DNA of 64,000 nucleotides, from contig JACCXN010000035.1 in the NCBI GenBank assembly GCA_013696965.1, positions 1-64,000 on the forward strand, given 5' to 3'. The notes under the pieces are model-generated. The model searched no databases and had not been told where the DNA came from. It was given only the letters and a program-made list of their open reading frames with translations. This document shows, in pieces, positions 34,732 through 43,248 of the stretch. Source of the stretch: Bacteroidota bacterium (GTDB taxonomy: Bacteria; Bacteroidota; Bacteroidia; JACCXN01). Positions within the stretch are counted from its first letter, which is position 1. Each line of letters starts with the position of its first letter. The position numbers and the translations under genes are program-made.

Positions 34732-36306
34732 TTAGCAATTCTCACATTTTAATCCATGGGGTGTCATTTTCCATCTTTTTCCAGCCATGTTTTTATCCTC
34801 AATATTATCTGTATTTTCAACATTGTAAAGCATTTTTTTAAGCAGGGGGTTTAACTCAACGGATTTTCCTTCTGGAACTCTTACAGTTATGTATACTTGT
34901 TGCAACCTGTATTTATCTTCCTGTTCTATTTTATAAAAACCATCAAAAACAATAAGGGAATCAGCTTGTATATAATTATACCCTATTCTTTTGCTACGCT
35001 CTACGGCTTCTTTTTTATTAGATCCGAAACTTGTATTGGTAATATTAATTTTAAAACTATCTGATTCAGATGCAATAATATTTAATTTTGGATAACCTAC
35101 CAATACATGTTCATCCTCAATATGAAAAATACATGCTTTAGAATCGGCCTTGAATGTGAAATTTGGGCTGTTTAATTCGTTCATTCCAATATATAGGATA
35201 TCGCTTGTTATTTGTGTGGGTGAAATTTCATTTACAAGTGAAGCCTTATTTGAAAAATCAGAAGACAATTTAAAGGCGCTGAAAATTAATATTGCAATTC
35301 CTGCAAGCCAGAAAATAAAAAATACCGATCCCATTCCACTTATTTTTCTCTTTATATTAAATAGAATTTTAATACCTGCTATTAACAATGAAAAAAATGG
35401 AACAAACAAAACCAGGAACAATGCAATTTTCACTAATCTCATTTGCTCAGGGGAGCTGAAAAAATAAACAAAAACTTCATTGAATGAGAATCCGGAAACA
35501 CTATCCAAACCTGCATCAATAAATACATTGCTTCCAACAAATAATACTATAATACTCACTAAAAATACGATAGAGAATAGGATTAATAGAAATCCGAACA
35601 ACTTTCCGATTGAAACAATTGCTAAGCGTAATATATTCAATATAAAATCAGTAAACCGATTTGCTGTATATTTTATCTTAGCGTAATTTTCAGATTTGTT
35701 TATGTTTTTAGCTTCGGTAGAAAATTCGTTGAATTTTTTTTTTATTCCTTCAAATTCTTCATGAACAGATTTGCTTATATTATTGATATTAACTGGTTCG
35801 CCTTTCATTTCGAGCTTTTCAGCCGATGTTTTGGCTTGTGGAATAATTATCCAAAGAATAATATATAATAATGGGCCTGTTCCAAAAATAAAAAGCATCA
35901 ATACAAATAAAAGACGTAACCAAATGGGGTCACTAATTCCAAAATAGGCAGATAATCCAGAACAAACTCCTCCAAATATCCTGTTGTCCGGATCCCTGAA
36001 TATCCTGTTTCTTGTTTGTTGGCCTTGTACAGGAGGGCTTTGACCATCCACAAATTCCTCTGGCTGTCCCATTATGGCAATTACTTCATCTACATCCGAA
36101 TCAGTTATTACCTGATTGGTTGCTGTAATTTTCGCTTTAAACATTTCTGCTATCCTGGCTTCAATATCAGCCATTATTTCTGCCTTGCCTTCGGAAGCAT
36201 TAAAATAACTGCCTATTGTTTGCAAATAAACATTCAGTTTATCGTAAGCATCCTCATTTAAGTGAAAAATCATTCCACTAATATTACTAATTACCGTTTT
36301 ATTCAT
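34732..36306 (-). CDS. PspC-domain membrane protein
   Basis: The 524-residue protein begins with a short domain ending in DVDEVIAIMGQPEEF (residues 1-90), followed by a PspC domain (101-158: RNRIFRDPDNRIFGGVCSGL and WLRLLFVLMLFIFGTGPLLY). Three or four further transmembrane segments (around 225-350) precede a C-terminal soluble part with a beta-rich DUF2807-like look. PspC proteins sense or respond to envelope stress. It overlaps the upstream PadR gene by 8 nt, and the PadR regulator probably controls both. Confidence 0.85.
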   Translation of the reverse strand: MNKTVISNISGMIFHLNEDAYDKLNVYLQTIGSYFNASEGKAEIMADIEARIAEMFKAKITATNQVITDSDVDEVIAIMGQPEEFVDGQSPPVQGQQTRNRIFRDPDNRIFGGVCSGLSAYFGISDPIWLRLLFVLMLFIFGTGPLLYIILWIIIPQAKTSAEKLEMKGEPVNINNISKSVHEEFEGIKKKFNEFSTEAKNINKSENYAKIKYTANRFTDFILNILRLAIVSIGKLFGFLLILFSIVFLVSIIVLFVGSNVFIDAGLDSVSGFSFNEVFVYFFSSPEQMRLVKIALFLVLFVPFFSLLIAGIKILFNIKRKISGMGSVFFIFWLAGIAILIFSAFKLSSDFSNKASLVNEISPTQITSDILYIGMNELNSPNFTFKADSKACIFHIEDEHVLVGYPKLNIIASESDSFKINITNTSFGSNKKEAVERSKRIGYNYIQADSLIVFDGFYKIEQEDKYRLQQVYITVRVPEGKSVELNPLLKKMLYNVENTDNIEDKNMAGKRWKMTPHGLKCENC

Positions 36307-36637
36307 TTTGTTTTTGATTTAAAATTGATTCAACTGCCTGTACAAGTTCTTTCCATGATTCTTTCAAACTGGCAAGGAAAGCTTCTCCAATTGAAGTTAA
36401 TTCATAATATTTTCTTGGTGGCCCTGAAAGTGATTCCTCCCATCTGTATGAAAGTAAACCTTCGTTTTTTAATCTTGTTAAAAGGGGATATAAGGTTCCT
36501 TCAACCACAATTAATTTAGCTTCTTTTAATCTAGCGATTATTTCTGAGGGATAAGCATCCCCTCTTGACAAAATGGAAAGAATACAGAATTCCAGTATTC
36601 CTTTTCGCATTTGTTGCTTTACATTTTCCGGGTTCAT
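36299..36637 (-). CDS. PadR-family transcriptional regulator
   Basis: The 112-residue protein has the PadR winged-helix layout: MRKGILEFCILSILSRGDAY at the start, LIVVEGTLYPLLTRLKNEGLLSY as recognition helix, then the wing (WEESLSGPPRKYYELTSIGEAFLASL). It belongs to the short PadR s2 group with one C-terminal helix for dimerisation. It overlaps the PspC gene by 8 nt, a fixed pairing in Bacteroidota. A palindrome in its own promoter suggests autoregulation. Confidence 0.9.
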   Translation of the reverse strand: MNPENVKQQMRKGILEFCILSILSRGDAYPSEIIARLKEAKLIVVEGTLYPLLTRLKNEGLLSYRWEESLSGPPRKYYELTSIGEAFLASLKESWKELVQAVESILNQKQNE

Positions 36638-36665
36638 TTCTTATTGGTTATTCATTTTGTTGCAC

Positions 36666-36709
36666 CAAAGGTAAATAAAATATAGTACTATGCAATACAA
36701 AGTACTATA
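36666..36709 (-). promoter_or_regulatory. Promoter and probable PadR operator
   Basis: On the minus strand the -7 box TACCTTTG runs from 36673 to 36666, with TTG at 36695-36693 about 19 nt upstream. A perfect 9-bp inverted repeat, TATAGTACT at 36681-36689 and AGTACTATA at 36701-36709, overlaps the -33 region. The position is ideal for a repressor of the PadR-PspC operon. Confidence 0.6.
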
Positions 36710-36801
36710 TTTTTTTATTCGTGCTTATAACTGTAAAATAATTTATTCATCATTTTAACTCTTAAAACAAAATTCATATTACTTTTGATGAAAATTTATA
36801 A

Positions 36802-37518
36802 ATGGAATTTCTTTTTTCGCTGGAAGGGCTAATTAGCCTTTTGACTTTAACTGTTTTAGAAATAGTTTTAGGAATTGATAATATTATTTTTATTTCCATA
36901 GTTGCTGGAAAACTACCGGCAGAAAAACAGTTTAAAGCAAGGTTAATTGGTTTGAGCCTTGCTTTAATAATGCGTATTGCTTTGCTTTTTGCCATAACAT
37001 GGATTATAGGATTAACCAAACCCTTATTTACTCTTTTTGATTTTACTGCCAGTTGGAGAGATTTAATACTTTTTGCAGGAGGTCTTTTCCTTATGGCAAA
37101 AAGCACTACTGAGATTCATAGTAAGGTAAGTGGGGATGAGGATGTAAAATCATTGATTAAAAAACAAATGAGTTTTTCAACAGCTGTTATTCAGATTGTT
37201 TTGCTTGATATTGTTTTTTCATTTGACTCTATTCTTACTGCAATAGGTCTTACAAAAGAATTTATTATTATGGTAATTGCCGTAGTAATTGCATTGATTA
37301 TAATGCTTGTTTTTTCTGGAAAGGTCAGTAATTTTGTCAACAATCATCCAACGGTTAAAATACTTGCCTTATCCTTTTTATTAATGATTGGAATGTTGCT
37401 TGTTTTTGATTCATTTCACCTTCATGTTCCCAAAGGTTATGTTTATTTTTCACTGGCATTTTCAATGTTTATTGAAGTGCTGAATTTACGAATGAGAAAA
37501 AATATTCAGAAAGAGTAG
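36802..37518 (+). CDS. TerC-family integral membrane protein
   Basis: The 238-residue protein has about seven transmembrane helices and the TerC signatures EIVLGIDNIIFISIVAGKLP and IVLLDIVFSFDSILTAIGLT, with conserved Asp residues inside the membrane. TerC relatives export manganese or supply metal to exported proteins; tellurium resistance is a historical name. Length and motifs are typical of the YkoY/YgdQ-like group. TACTTTTG at 36780-36787 may be a -7 box with a very short leader. It converges with the DUF2179 gene, 13 nt between stops. Confidence 0.88.
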   Translation: MEFLFSLEGLISLLTLTVLEIVLGIDNIIFISIVAGKLPAEKQFKARLIGLSLALIMRIALLFAITWIIGLTKPLFTLFDFTASWRDLILFAGGLFLMAKSTTEIHSKVSGDEDVKSLIKKQMSFSTAVIQIVLLDIVFSFDSILTAIGLTKEFIIMVIAVVIALIIMLVFSGKVSNFVNNHPTVKILALSFLLMIGMLLVFDSFHLHVPKGYVYFSLAFSMFIEVLNLRMRKNIQKE

Positions 37519-37531
37519 AAATAGGTTTTTT

Positions 37532-38110
37532 TTATTTTCTTACCGGAAGAATTCTTCTGAAAAAAGAAACTTTTTTATCAAGAGCAGGAATATAAATCTG
37601 GCTTGCTGATTTTACATCCTCCACAGAAAAGAAGGCGTTGGGGTTATATTCATTAATAAGGTCAATTACTTTACCAACATTTATTCTTTTTACCGTTGTG
37701 AAAAGTATTTTAACGGGCCCTCTGGCACCTTGGGCATCCACAATGGTAAGGCCATATTTTTCCCTATCCAAGGCAGAGATAAGCTTTTCACAGCTTTGAT
37801 TGGTTATTATTCTAACTACCTGTACACCCAAGGCTATTTTTTCTTCCAAAACCAATCCAATATAACTTCCCGTTGCATATCCTCCAGCCCATGCGAAATA
37901 AAAAAGCCAGTTGTTGTTTAAATTTTGAAAAATTTGGCTGATTGCAGCCAGCCAAATCAACACTTCAAAAAATCCTATGAAAGGAACAATTTTTTTATGT
38001 CCTTTTGCGGCTAATACAGAACGTAAGGTACCCAGGCTAACATCACAAACCCTTGCAAAAAAAATCAGAAGTGGGAATAAAATCCAATTGTTATAATCAA
38101 AACCTTCCAT
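37532..38110 (-). CDS. UPF0316 membrane protein (DUF5698-DUF2179)
   Basis: The 192-residue protein has three N-terminal transmembrane helices (WILFPLLIFFARVCDVSLGT, KIVPFIGFFEVLIWLAAISQ, LFYFAWAGGYATGSYIGLVL) matching DUF5698. The C-terminal DUF2179 domain (about 105-190: VQVVRIITNQSCEKLISAL, GPVKILFTTVKRINVGKVID) has a ferredoxin-like fold found at the ends of YitT-type proteins. Function is unknown; ligand sensing by DUF2179 is a guess from structure. It stands alone, convergent with terC. Confidence 0.83.
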   Translation of the reverse strand: MEGFDYNNWILFPLLIFFARVCDVSLGTLRSVLAAKGHKKIVPFIGFFEVLIWLAAISQIFQNLNNNWLFYFAWAGGYATGSYIGLVLEEKIALGVQVVRIITNQSCEKLISALDREKYGLTIVDAQGARGPVKILFTTVKRINVGKVIDLINEYNPNAFFSVEDVKSASQIYIPALDKKVSFFRRILPVRK

Positions 38111-38418
38111 TGTATATATTATCTCTGTTTTATATTTATTTAATATATTAAAATAATCTGATGAAAAAAAACACCTTTTTATTTAAGAAAACTTACATTT
38201 AGTAACTCGATTGTAATTTTTATTATTTTGCATTTTAAATACAAACACTATTAGTATAACAAATACAATAGGAATAAAGGTATTAGGTTATAGCCTTTTA
38301 AAAGACTACAAAATTACTGATAATTTTTCAAGCTTAAACAACAAAAAAAAATGTATTTAATAATGTAAACAAGCATTAATAGGATGTATTGCATTAAATT
38401 TAGTTACTTTGTTTTACT
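38111..38418. other. Divergent intergenic region, no gene seen
   Basis: About 308 very A+T-rich nucleotides separate the UPF0316 gene and the antiporter gene. No open frame, RNA or clear repeat was found. It should hold both promoters; a TTACTTTG 8-mer at 38403-38410 departs from the -7 consensus at one position. Confidence 0.4.
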
Positions 38419-40464
38419 ATGGAACTTATACTAAAGTGGTGGGAGGTAAATTTCCCCATTGTTGATCCGGTATTAATATTTTCTCTTGTACTGTTTATTA
38501 TCCTGTTATCTCCAATTTTGCTTCAAAGATTCAGGGTTCCTGCTGTGGTGGGGCTTTTATTAGCGGGGGTTGTTATTGGTCCCCATGCTTTGAATCTTCT
38601 TGAAAGGGATAAGAGTTTTGAGTTGTTTGGAATGGTAGGCCTTTTGTATATCATGTTTTTGGCCGGCCTTGAGCTGGACCTTACACAATTCCGAAAGAAT
38701 AAAAGTAAAAGTCTTGTATTTGGTTTCATTACTTTTTTAATTCCCCAGGCTCTTGGAATTTTGGTTGCCTTCTACATTCTGAATTTTAATATTATATCTT
38801 CTGTATTATTGGCCAGTATGTTCGCCTCCCATACCTTAATTGCCTATCCGGTAGTTAGCAGGTTAGGGATTACCCGTACCCAGGTTGTAACCGTAATAAT
38901 TGGTGGTACACTGGTAACAAATATCATAGCCCTTATGATTTTATCTGTGATTACTAGTATGTCCAGGGGAGAGTTAGAAACTTTGTTTTGGGTAGAATTT
39001 TTAGTTTCACTTTCGATTTATGGATTTATTGTTTTTTGGGGAATACCAAAAATTGGAAGGTGGTTTTTCAAAAACTTTGAAGGGCAGGGAGGAACTCATT
39101 ATATTTTCGTTCTTGCTGTTGTTTTTGCTGCTTCTTATTTTGCCAATGCAGCTAAAATAGAGCCTATAATTGGGGCCTTTATTGCCGGGCTTGCAATGAA
39201 TAAATTAATTCCAAACACCTCTCCTCTAATGAACAGGATAGATTTTATTGGAAACAATTTATTCATTCCATTTTTCCTTATTGGAGTTGGAATGTTAATA
39301 AATTTGAGGGTGTTTTTTAATGGAACAGAGGCATTGAAAGTTGCAGCCCTTATGATTGTTGTTGCACTTCTAAGTAAATGGATCGCAGCATTTATTACTC
39401 AAAAAATATTTAATTATTCCAAAATTGAAAAAAATCTAATGTTTGGATTAAGTTCAGCACAGGCTGCCTCCACACTTGCTGCTGTAACTATTGGGTTTAA
39501 CCTTGGCCTTTTAAATGAAAATGTATTGAATGGGACCATTTTAATGATCCTGTTTACATGTCTGATCAGTTCTTTTGTAACAGAGAAAGCAGGCCGGGAA
39601 CTGGCAATTATTGAGGGTAACAAAGCCCCCGATCTGTGGGATATTCCAAATAGAGTATTAGTTCCTATTTCTAATCCTGCAACAATTGAAAATCTAATGG
39701 ATCTTGCCATTATGATAAAAAATGATATTTCAAATGAGCCAATTTTTGCACTGGCTGTGGTAAAGGATGATGTAGATGCAAAAGAGAAACTGGTTTTGAG
39801 TGAGAGGATGCTTGAAAAAGCAATTAGCCATGCCTCATCTACAGAAAATGCAGTTAGGGTTGTAACCCGGGTTGATTTAAATATTGCAAGCGGTGTAATT
39901 AGGGCCATTAGAGATTTAATGATTACTGAAGTTATAATTGGCTGGAACGCTAAAATAAGTGCTAAAAGCAATATTTTTGGTAACATTTTAGATGTATTGC
40001 TTGAAAATTCGGAACAAATGATACTGGTTAGTAAAATCATTAATCCACTTAATACTATTGATAAAATAGTTGTACTTGTACCACCAAATGCAGAATATGA
40101 AAAAGGTTTTATTCATTGGGTGAGAACAATTAAAAAACTTTCAAAACAAACCGGAGCAAGTGTTGTGTTTTATTCTTCAGATTTTACAAAGGAAAAATTA
40201 ATTGCTGCTACAAAAGCCACAAAGCCTGCAATTAGCTCTTCTTACAAAGAGTTTAATGAATGGGATGATTTTTCGTCTTTATCAAAGGAAATTAAAGCTG
40301 ATGATTTGCTGGTGATCATTAGTGCCCGTAAATCTACAGTTTCCTATAAGCATTTCCTTGATAATGTTCCAAAAAATCTTGCAAAATATTTTGAATCCTC
40401 TAACTTTATTATTGTGTTTCCAGAACAAACCCTGGAGCCAGATGTTTTTAAACATATGCAATAA
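38419..40464 (+). CDS. CPA2-family cation/proton antiporter
   Basis: The 681-residue protein has twelve to thirteen transmembrane helices (residues 15-395) with the Na+/H+ exchanger pattern: RFRVPAVVGLLLAGVVIGPH, YIMFLAGLELDLTQFRKNK and PIIGAFIAGLAMNKLIPNTS. The cytoplasmic C-terminal 280 residues look like two UspA-type domains (LVPISNPATIENLMDLAI, VVLVPPNAEYEKGFIHWV), which in related antiporters bind nucleotides. It exchanges Na+ or K+ for protons in pH or osmotic homeostasis. There is no TrkA_N/RCK domain. Confidence 0.88.
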   Translation: MELILKWWEVNFPIVDPVLIFSLVLFIILLSPILLQRFRVPAVVGLLLAGVVIGPHALNLLERDKSFELFGMVGLLYIMFLAGLELDLTQFRKNKSKSLVFGFITFLIPQALGILVAFYILNFNIISSVLLASMFASHTLIAYPVVSRLGITRTQVVTVIIGGTLVTNIIALMILSVITSMSRGELETLFWVEFLVSLSIYGFIVFWGIPKIGRWFFKNFEGQGGTHYIFVLAVVFAASYFANAAKIEPIIGAFIAGLAMNKLIPNTSPLMNRIDFIGNNLFIPFFLIGVGMLINLRVFFNGTEALKVAALMIVVALLSKWIAAFITQKIFNYSKIEKNLMFGLSSAQAASTLAAVTIGFNLGLLNENVLNGTILMILFTCLISSFVTEKAGRELAIIEGNKAPDLWDIPNRVLVPISNPATIENLMDLAIMIKNDISNEPIFALAVVKDDVDAKEKLVLSERMLEKAISHASSTENAVRVVTRVDLNIASGVIRAIRDLMITEVIIGWNAKISAKSNIFGNILDVLLENSEQMILVSKIINPLNTIDKIVVLVPPNAEYEKGFIHWVRTIKKLSKQTGASVVFYSSDFTKEKLIAATKATKPAISSSYKEFNEWDDFSSLSKEIKADDLLVIISARKSTVSYKHFLDNVPKNLAKYFESSNFIIVFPEQTLEPDVFKHMQ

Positions 40465-40835
40465 AGCATTTTGCAGGTTTTTCCTAAGCATTAAAAAATG
40501 TTTAAATTTAACTCGCATTTATTCTATATGCAGGAAAAATAATATTATAAATCCCTCGTTTTATATTTATACAAAAATGAAAACAGGCCCGTTAGCCTCA
40601 TTTTTTATTATTTCTATAACACCCTACAAAAAGATATTTTTTTTCGAACAATTTTTTTTTAAATTTGTTATAGGTATTTTATTTATTTGTATAATTGCAT
40701 CCTCAAATCCGTTTTATAGCCTGAGATTCTTCAAAAAATAAACTATCCGGAAATTTTAGAGCATTTAATACAAATTTCTTTAATTGATTTTTAAATCAAA
40801 CCCATTTTATAAAACAAACCTTTTTAAATAGTTGC
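40465..40835. other. Intergenic region before rho, no gene seen
   Basis: These 371 nt are A+T-rich. An open frame entering from inside the antiporter gene (to 40741) is a shadow with no start or codon pattern of its own. A short hairpin, AGGC-6-GCCT near 40588, followed by T-rich sequence may end the antiporter transcript. The long leader could be a rho autoregulatory region, but no structure was identified. Confidence 0.4.
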
Positions 40836-42596
40836 ATGTACGATATAATTGAGTTGAATAGTAAACTTGTGAGTGAGCTTAGAGATATAGCAAAAAACTT
40901 AAACATTCCCAAATTCGATACCCTAAAAAAACAGGAATTGGTATATCAGATATTAGATTATCAAGCCATAAAATCCGTTAAAAAAGAAGACTTTACAGAA
41001 TCAAAATCTGAAAAAAGACCAATAGAAAAGCCAAGAATTCCAAGAAAAAGTTTTGTTTCTAAAAGCACTCCAGATCACCATTCCCAGGTAAGTACAGAAA
41101 CAAATGAAATTGAACGGGTTAAACCTCCTTCAGAAGTTGCCGACAATTCAGATTACAGGGATTTTGGAAATAAAGCAAAACCAGAATCTGAGAAACCTTT
41201 GGTGGAAATAGAAGCTCCATTGGAAATTGAAAGCAATAAAAATATTCCTCAAGAGATTGGTTCATCTGATGTGCAGAGAGAAAGAAAATTTCCTGAGCAA
41301 AAAAAACCGGGACAGTTTAAAAACCCGAACCAAAACCCGAACCAAAATTTAAACCTTAATCCAAACCAAAACCCTAATCCAAACCCAAACCAAAACCCAA
41401 ATCCAAACCCAAACCAAAATCAAAACCAAAATCCAAACCAAAATCCAAACCAAAATCGCAGAAATGAACCTTTGTTTAATTTTGATGGGATCATTATTAG
41501 TGAAGGAGTTCTAGAGATAATGCCGGATGGTTATGGATTTTTAAGGTCATCAGATTACAATTACCTGAATTCTCCAGATGATATTTATGTTTCCCAATCT
41601 CAAATTAAATTATTTGGTTTAAAAACCGGAGATACTGTAAAAGGAAGTGTACGCCCACCAAAAGAAGGTGAAAAATATTTTCCACTTATTAAAGTAGATA
41701 AAATAAATGGACAGGATCCTGCCATTGTGAGAGATCGTGTACCCTTTGATTACCTTACACCCTTGTTTCCAGAGCAAAGATTGCAACTGACTTCCAAAAG
41801 AAGTTCCCAGTCCATGCGCATAATGGATATGTTTACCCCTATTGGTAAAGGACAGCGTGGATTAATTGTTGCTCAACCTAAGACAGGAAAAACGACTCTT
41901 CTGAAAGAGGTGGCTAATGCTATTGCTGAAAATCATCCTGAAGTTTATCTTATTATATTATTGATTGATGAGAGACCTGAAGAGGTTACTGATATGGCAA
42001 GAAGCGTAAAGGCAGAAGTAATTTCTTCTACTTTTGATGAACCCGCAGAAAGGCATGTTAAGGTTGCAAACATTGTATTGGAAAAAGCAAAGAGATTGGT
42101 TGAATGTGGACATGATGTTGTTATCCTTTTGGATTCAATTACAAGGCTTGCCAGAGCTTATAACACTGTGTCTCCAGCCTCAGGAAAGGTTCTTTCGGGA
42201 GGTGTGGATGCCAATGCACTTCACAAACCAAAAAGATTTTTTGGCGCTGCAAGAAAAATTGAAAATGGAGGTTCCCTTACAATTCTTGCAACTGCCCTTA
42301 CCGATACTGGTTCAAAAATGGATGAAGTTATTTTTGAAGAGTTTAAAGGAACGGGTAATATGGAATTGCAGCTTGATCGTAAACTTTCCAATAAGCGATT
42401 GTATCCTGCAATTGATATTAATATTTCAAGTACAAGAAGAGAAGATTTGCTTTTAGATAAGGAATCTCTTCAGAGAATTTGGGTTTTAAGAAATCTGCTT
42501 TCTGATATGAATTCAGTTGAGGCTATGCAGTTCCTACAGGATAGAATGAGAAATACCAAGACTAATGAGGAGTTCCTAATCTCAATGAACGGATAA
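40836..42596 (+). CDS. rho: Transcription termination factor Rho with Asn/Pro-rich insert
   Basis: Rho is a hexameric RNA-dependent ATPase that ends transcription. The 586-residue protein has the Rho_N domain (residues 5-42; [20 protein letters not shown]), a disordered insert of about 160 residues, then the RNA-binding domain ([20 protein letters not shown]). The ATPase follows with Walker A QPKTGKTT (347-354), the DER motif (378-380), the Q-loop [15 protein letters not shown] and the R-loop [11 protein letters not shown]. The insert includes 45 residues made almost only of Asn, Pro and Gln. Inserts of this kind are common in Bacteroidota Rho; in B. thetaiotaomicron the disordered region is reported to drive condensate formation. 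Confidence 0.95.
   Translation: MYDIIELNSKLVSELRDIAKNLNIPKFDTLKKQELVYQILDYQAIKSVKKEDFTESKSEKRPIEKPRIPRKSFVSKSTPDHHSQVSTETNEIERVKPPSEVADNSDYRDFGNKAKPESEKPLVEIEAPLEIESNKNIPQEIGSSDVQRERKFPEQKKPGQFKNPNQNPNQNLNLNPNQNPNPNPNQNPNPNPNQNQNQNPNQNPNQNRRNEPLFNFDGIIISEGVLEIMPDGYGFLRSSDYNYLNSPDDIYVSQSQIKLFGLKTGDTVKGSVRPPKEGEKYFPLIKVDKINGQDPAIVRDRVPFDYLTPLFPEQRLQLTSKRSSQSMRIMDMFTPIGKGQRGLIVAQPKTGKTTLLKEVANAIAENHPEVYLIILLIDERPEEVTDMARSVKAEVISSTFDEPAERHVKVANIVLEKAKRLVECGHDVVILLDSITRLARAYNTVSPASGKVLSGGVDANALHKPKRFFGAARKIENGGSLTILATALTDTGSKMDEVIFEEFKGTGNMELQLDRKLSNKRLYPAIDINISSTRREDLLLDKESLQRIWVLRNLLSDMNSVEAMQFLQDRMRNTKTNEEFLISMNG
41322..41456 (+). repeat. NPNQ coding microsatellite in rho
   Basis: The DNA repeats AAYCCRAACCAA-type units encoding NPNQ, NPNP and NQNQ (Rho residues 163-207). 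Unit lengths of 6 and 12 nt keep the frame, so the tract can expand or shrink by slippage without breaking the gene. Confidence 0.85.
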
Positions 42597-42600
42597 TATA

Positions 42601-43113
42601 GTGAGGCAACTTGTTTTTAAATATGCTTTAGCCGTTTCTGCAGCTTCAATTTCTTTAAAATTGGTAATATTTTTCACCGAAAATCAGTTCTCCAAAATGG
42701 GCGATTATTCAAGCTATTTGATTTTCTTGTTTATTCTAATTGGGGTTTATTTTGGAATGCGCAATGCCAGGACCTTAAACAGCAGCCATACTCAGAGTTT
42801 TAGGGAAAACATAAATACAGGCTGTAAAATAGCTGCAATGAATGCGCTCGTTATGGGTGTTTTTATTTATGTTTATTATAATTTTATAGATTCAGCATAT
42901 TTTACCGAAAAAATAAGGAATACCCTTTCCCTTATGACGGAAAATAATTATACTAAAGAGCAAATGAAGGAATATTACCTAAATGCTCGACTGTTATTTT
43001 TTGCTGCAGATAAAGTAGCCTCTTTTACTCTTTTTGGTTATTTACTTCTTGGATGTTTTTATGCTGTTGTTTCTGGCTTTGTTTTAAGAAAGAATGCAGT
43101 TTCAGGTATTTGA
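42601..43113 (+). CDS. DUF4199 membrane protein
   Basis: The 170-residue protein starts with GTG at 42601, 4 nt after the rho stop, so it is cotranscribed. It has four hydrophobic helices (about 5-22, 33-52, 80-100 and 138-160), and the linker RNARTLNSSHTQSFRENINTG is typical of DUF4199, a Bacteroidota family without known function. Placement directly behind rho is probably not functional. Confidence 0.75.
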   Translation: MRQLVFKYALAVSAASISLKLVIFFTENQFSKMGDYSSYLIFLFILIGVYFGMRNARTLNSSHTQSFRENINTGCKIAAMNALVMGVFIYVYYNFIDSAYFTEKIRNTLSLMTENNYTKEQMKEYYLNARLLFFAADKVASFTLFGYLLLGCFYAVVSGFVLRKNAVSGI

Positions 43114-43248
43114 TTTCTCAATTTTAATCCGTTAATGAAATACAATATTCAGTCAGAAAGGATAAATACGCCTTACTCAATACCTGCTTAGAATTGATAA
43201 TTCATTGTATGAATTTCAAAAAGGCAAAACACTCTAAAAAAAACAACA

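Noticed and set aside
39414-40040. 208-codon minus-strand frame inside the antiporter gene
   Set aside because: Its composition is a shadow of the antiporter coding strand and it has no recognisable domain.
40322-40741. 139-codon plus-strand frame leaving the antiporter gene
   Set aside because: Its first half overlaps the antiporter in another frame and the rest shows no family pattern or ribosome-binding context.
42034-42456. 140-codon plus-strand frame inside rho
   Set aside because: Rho's ATPase motifs lie in the other frame here; this one is a shadow.
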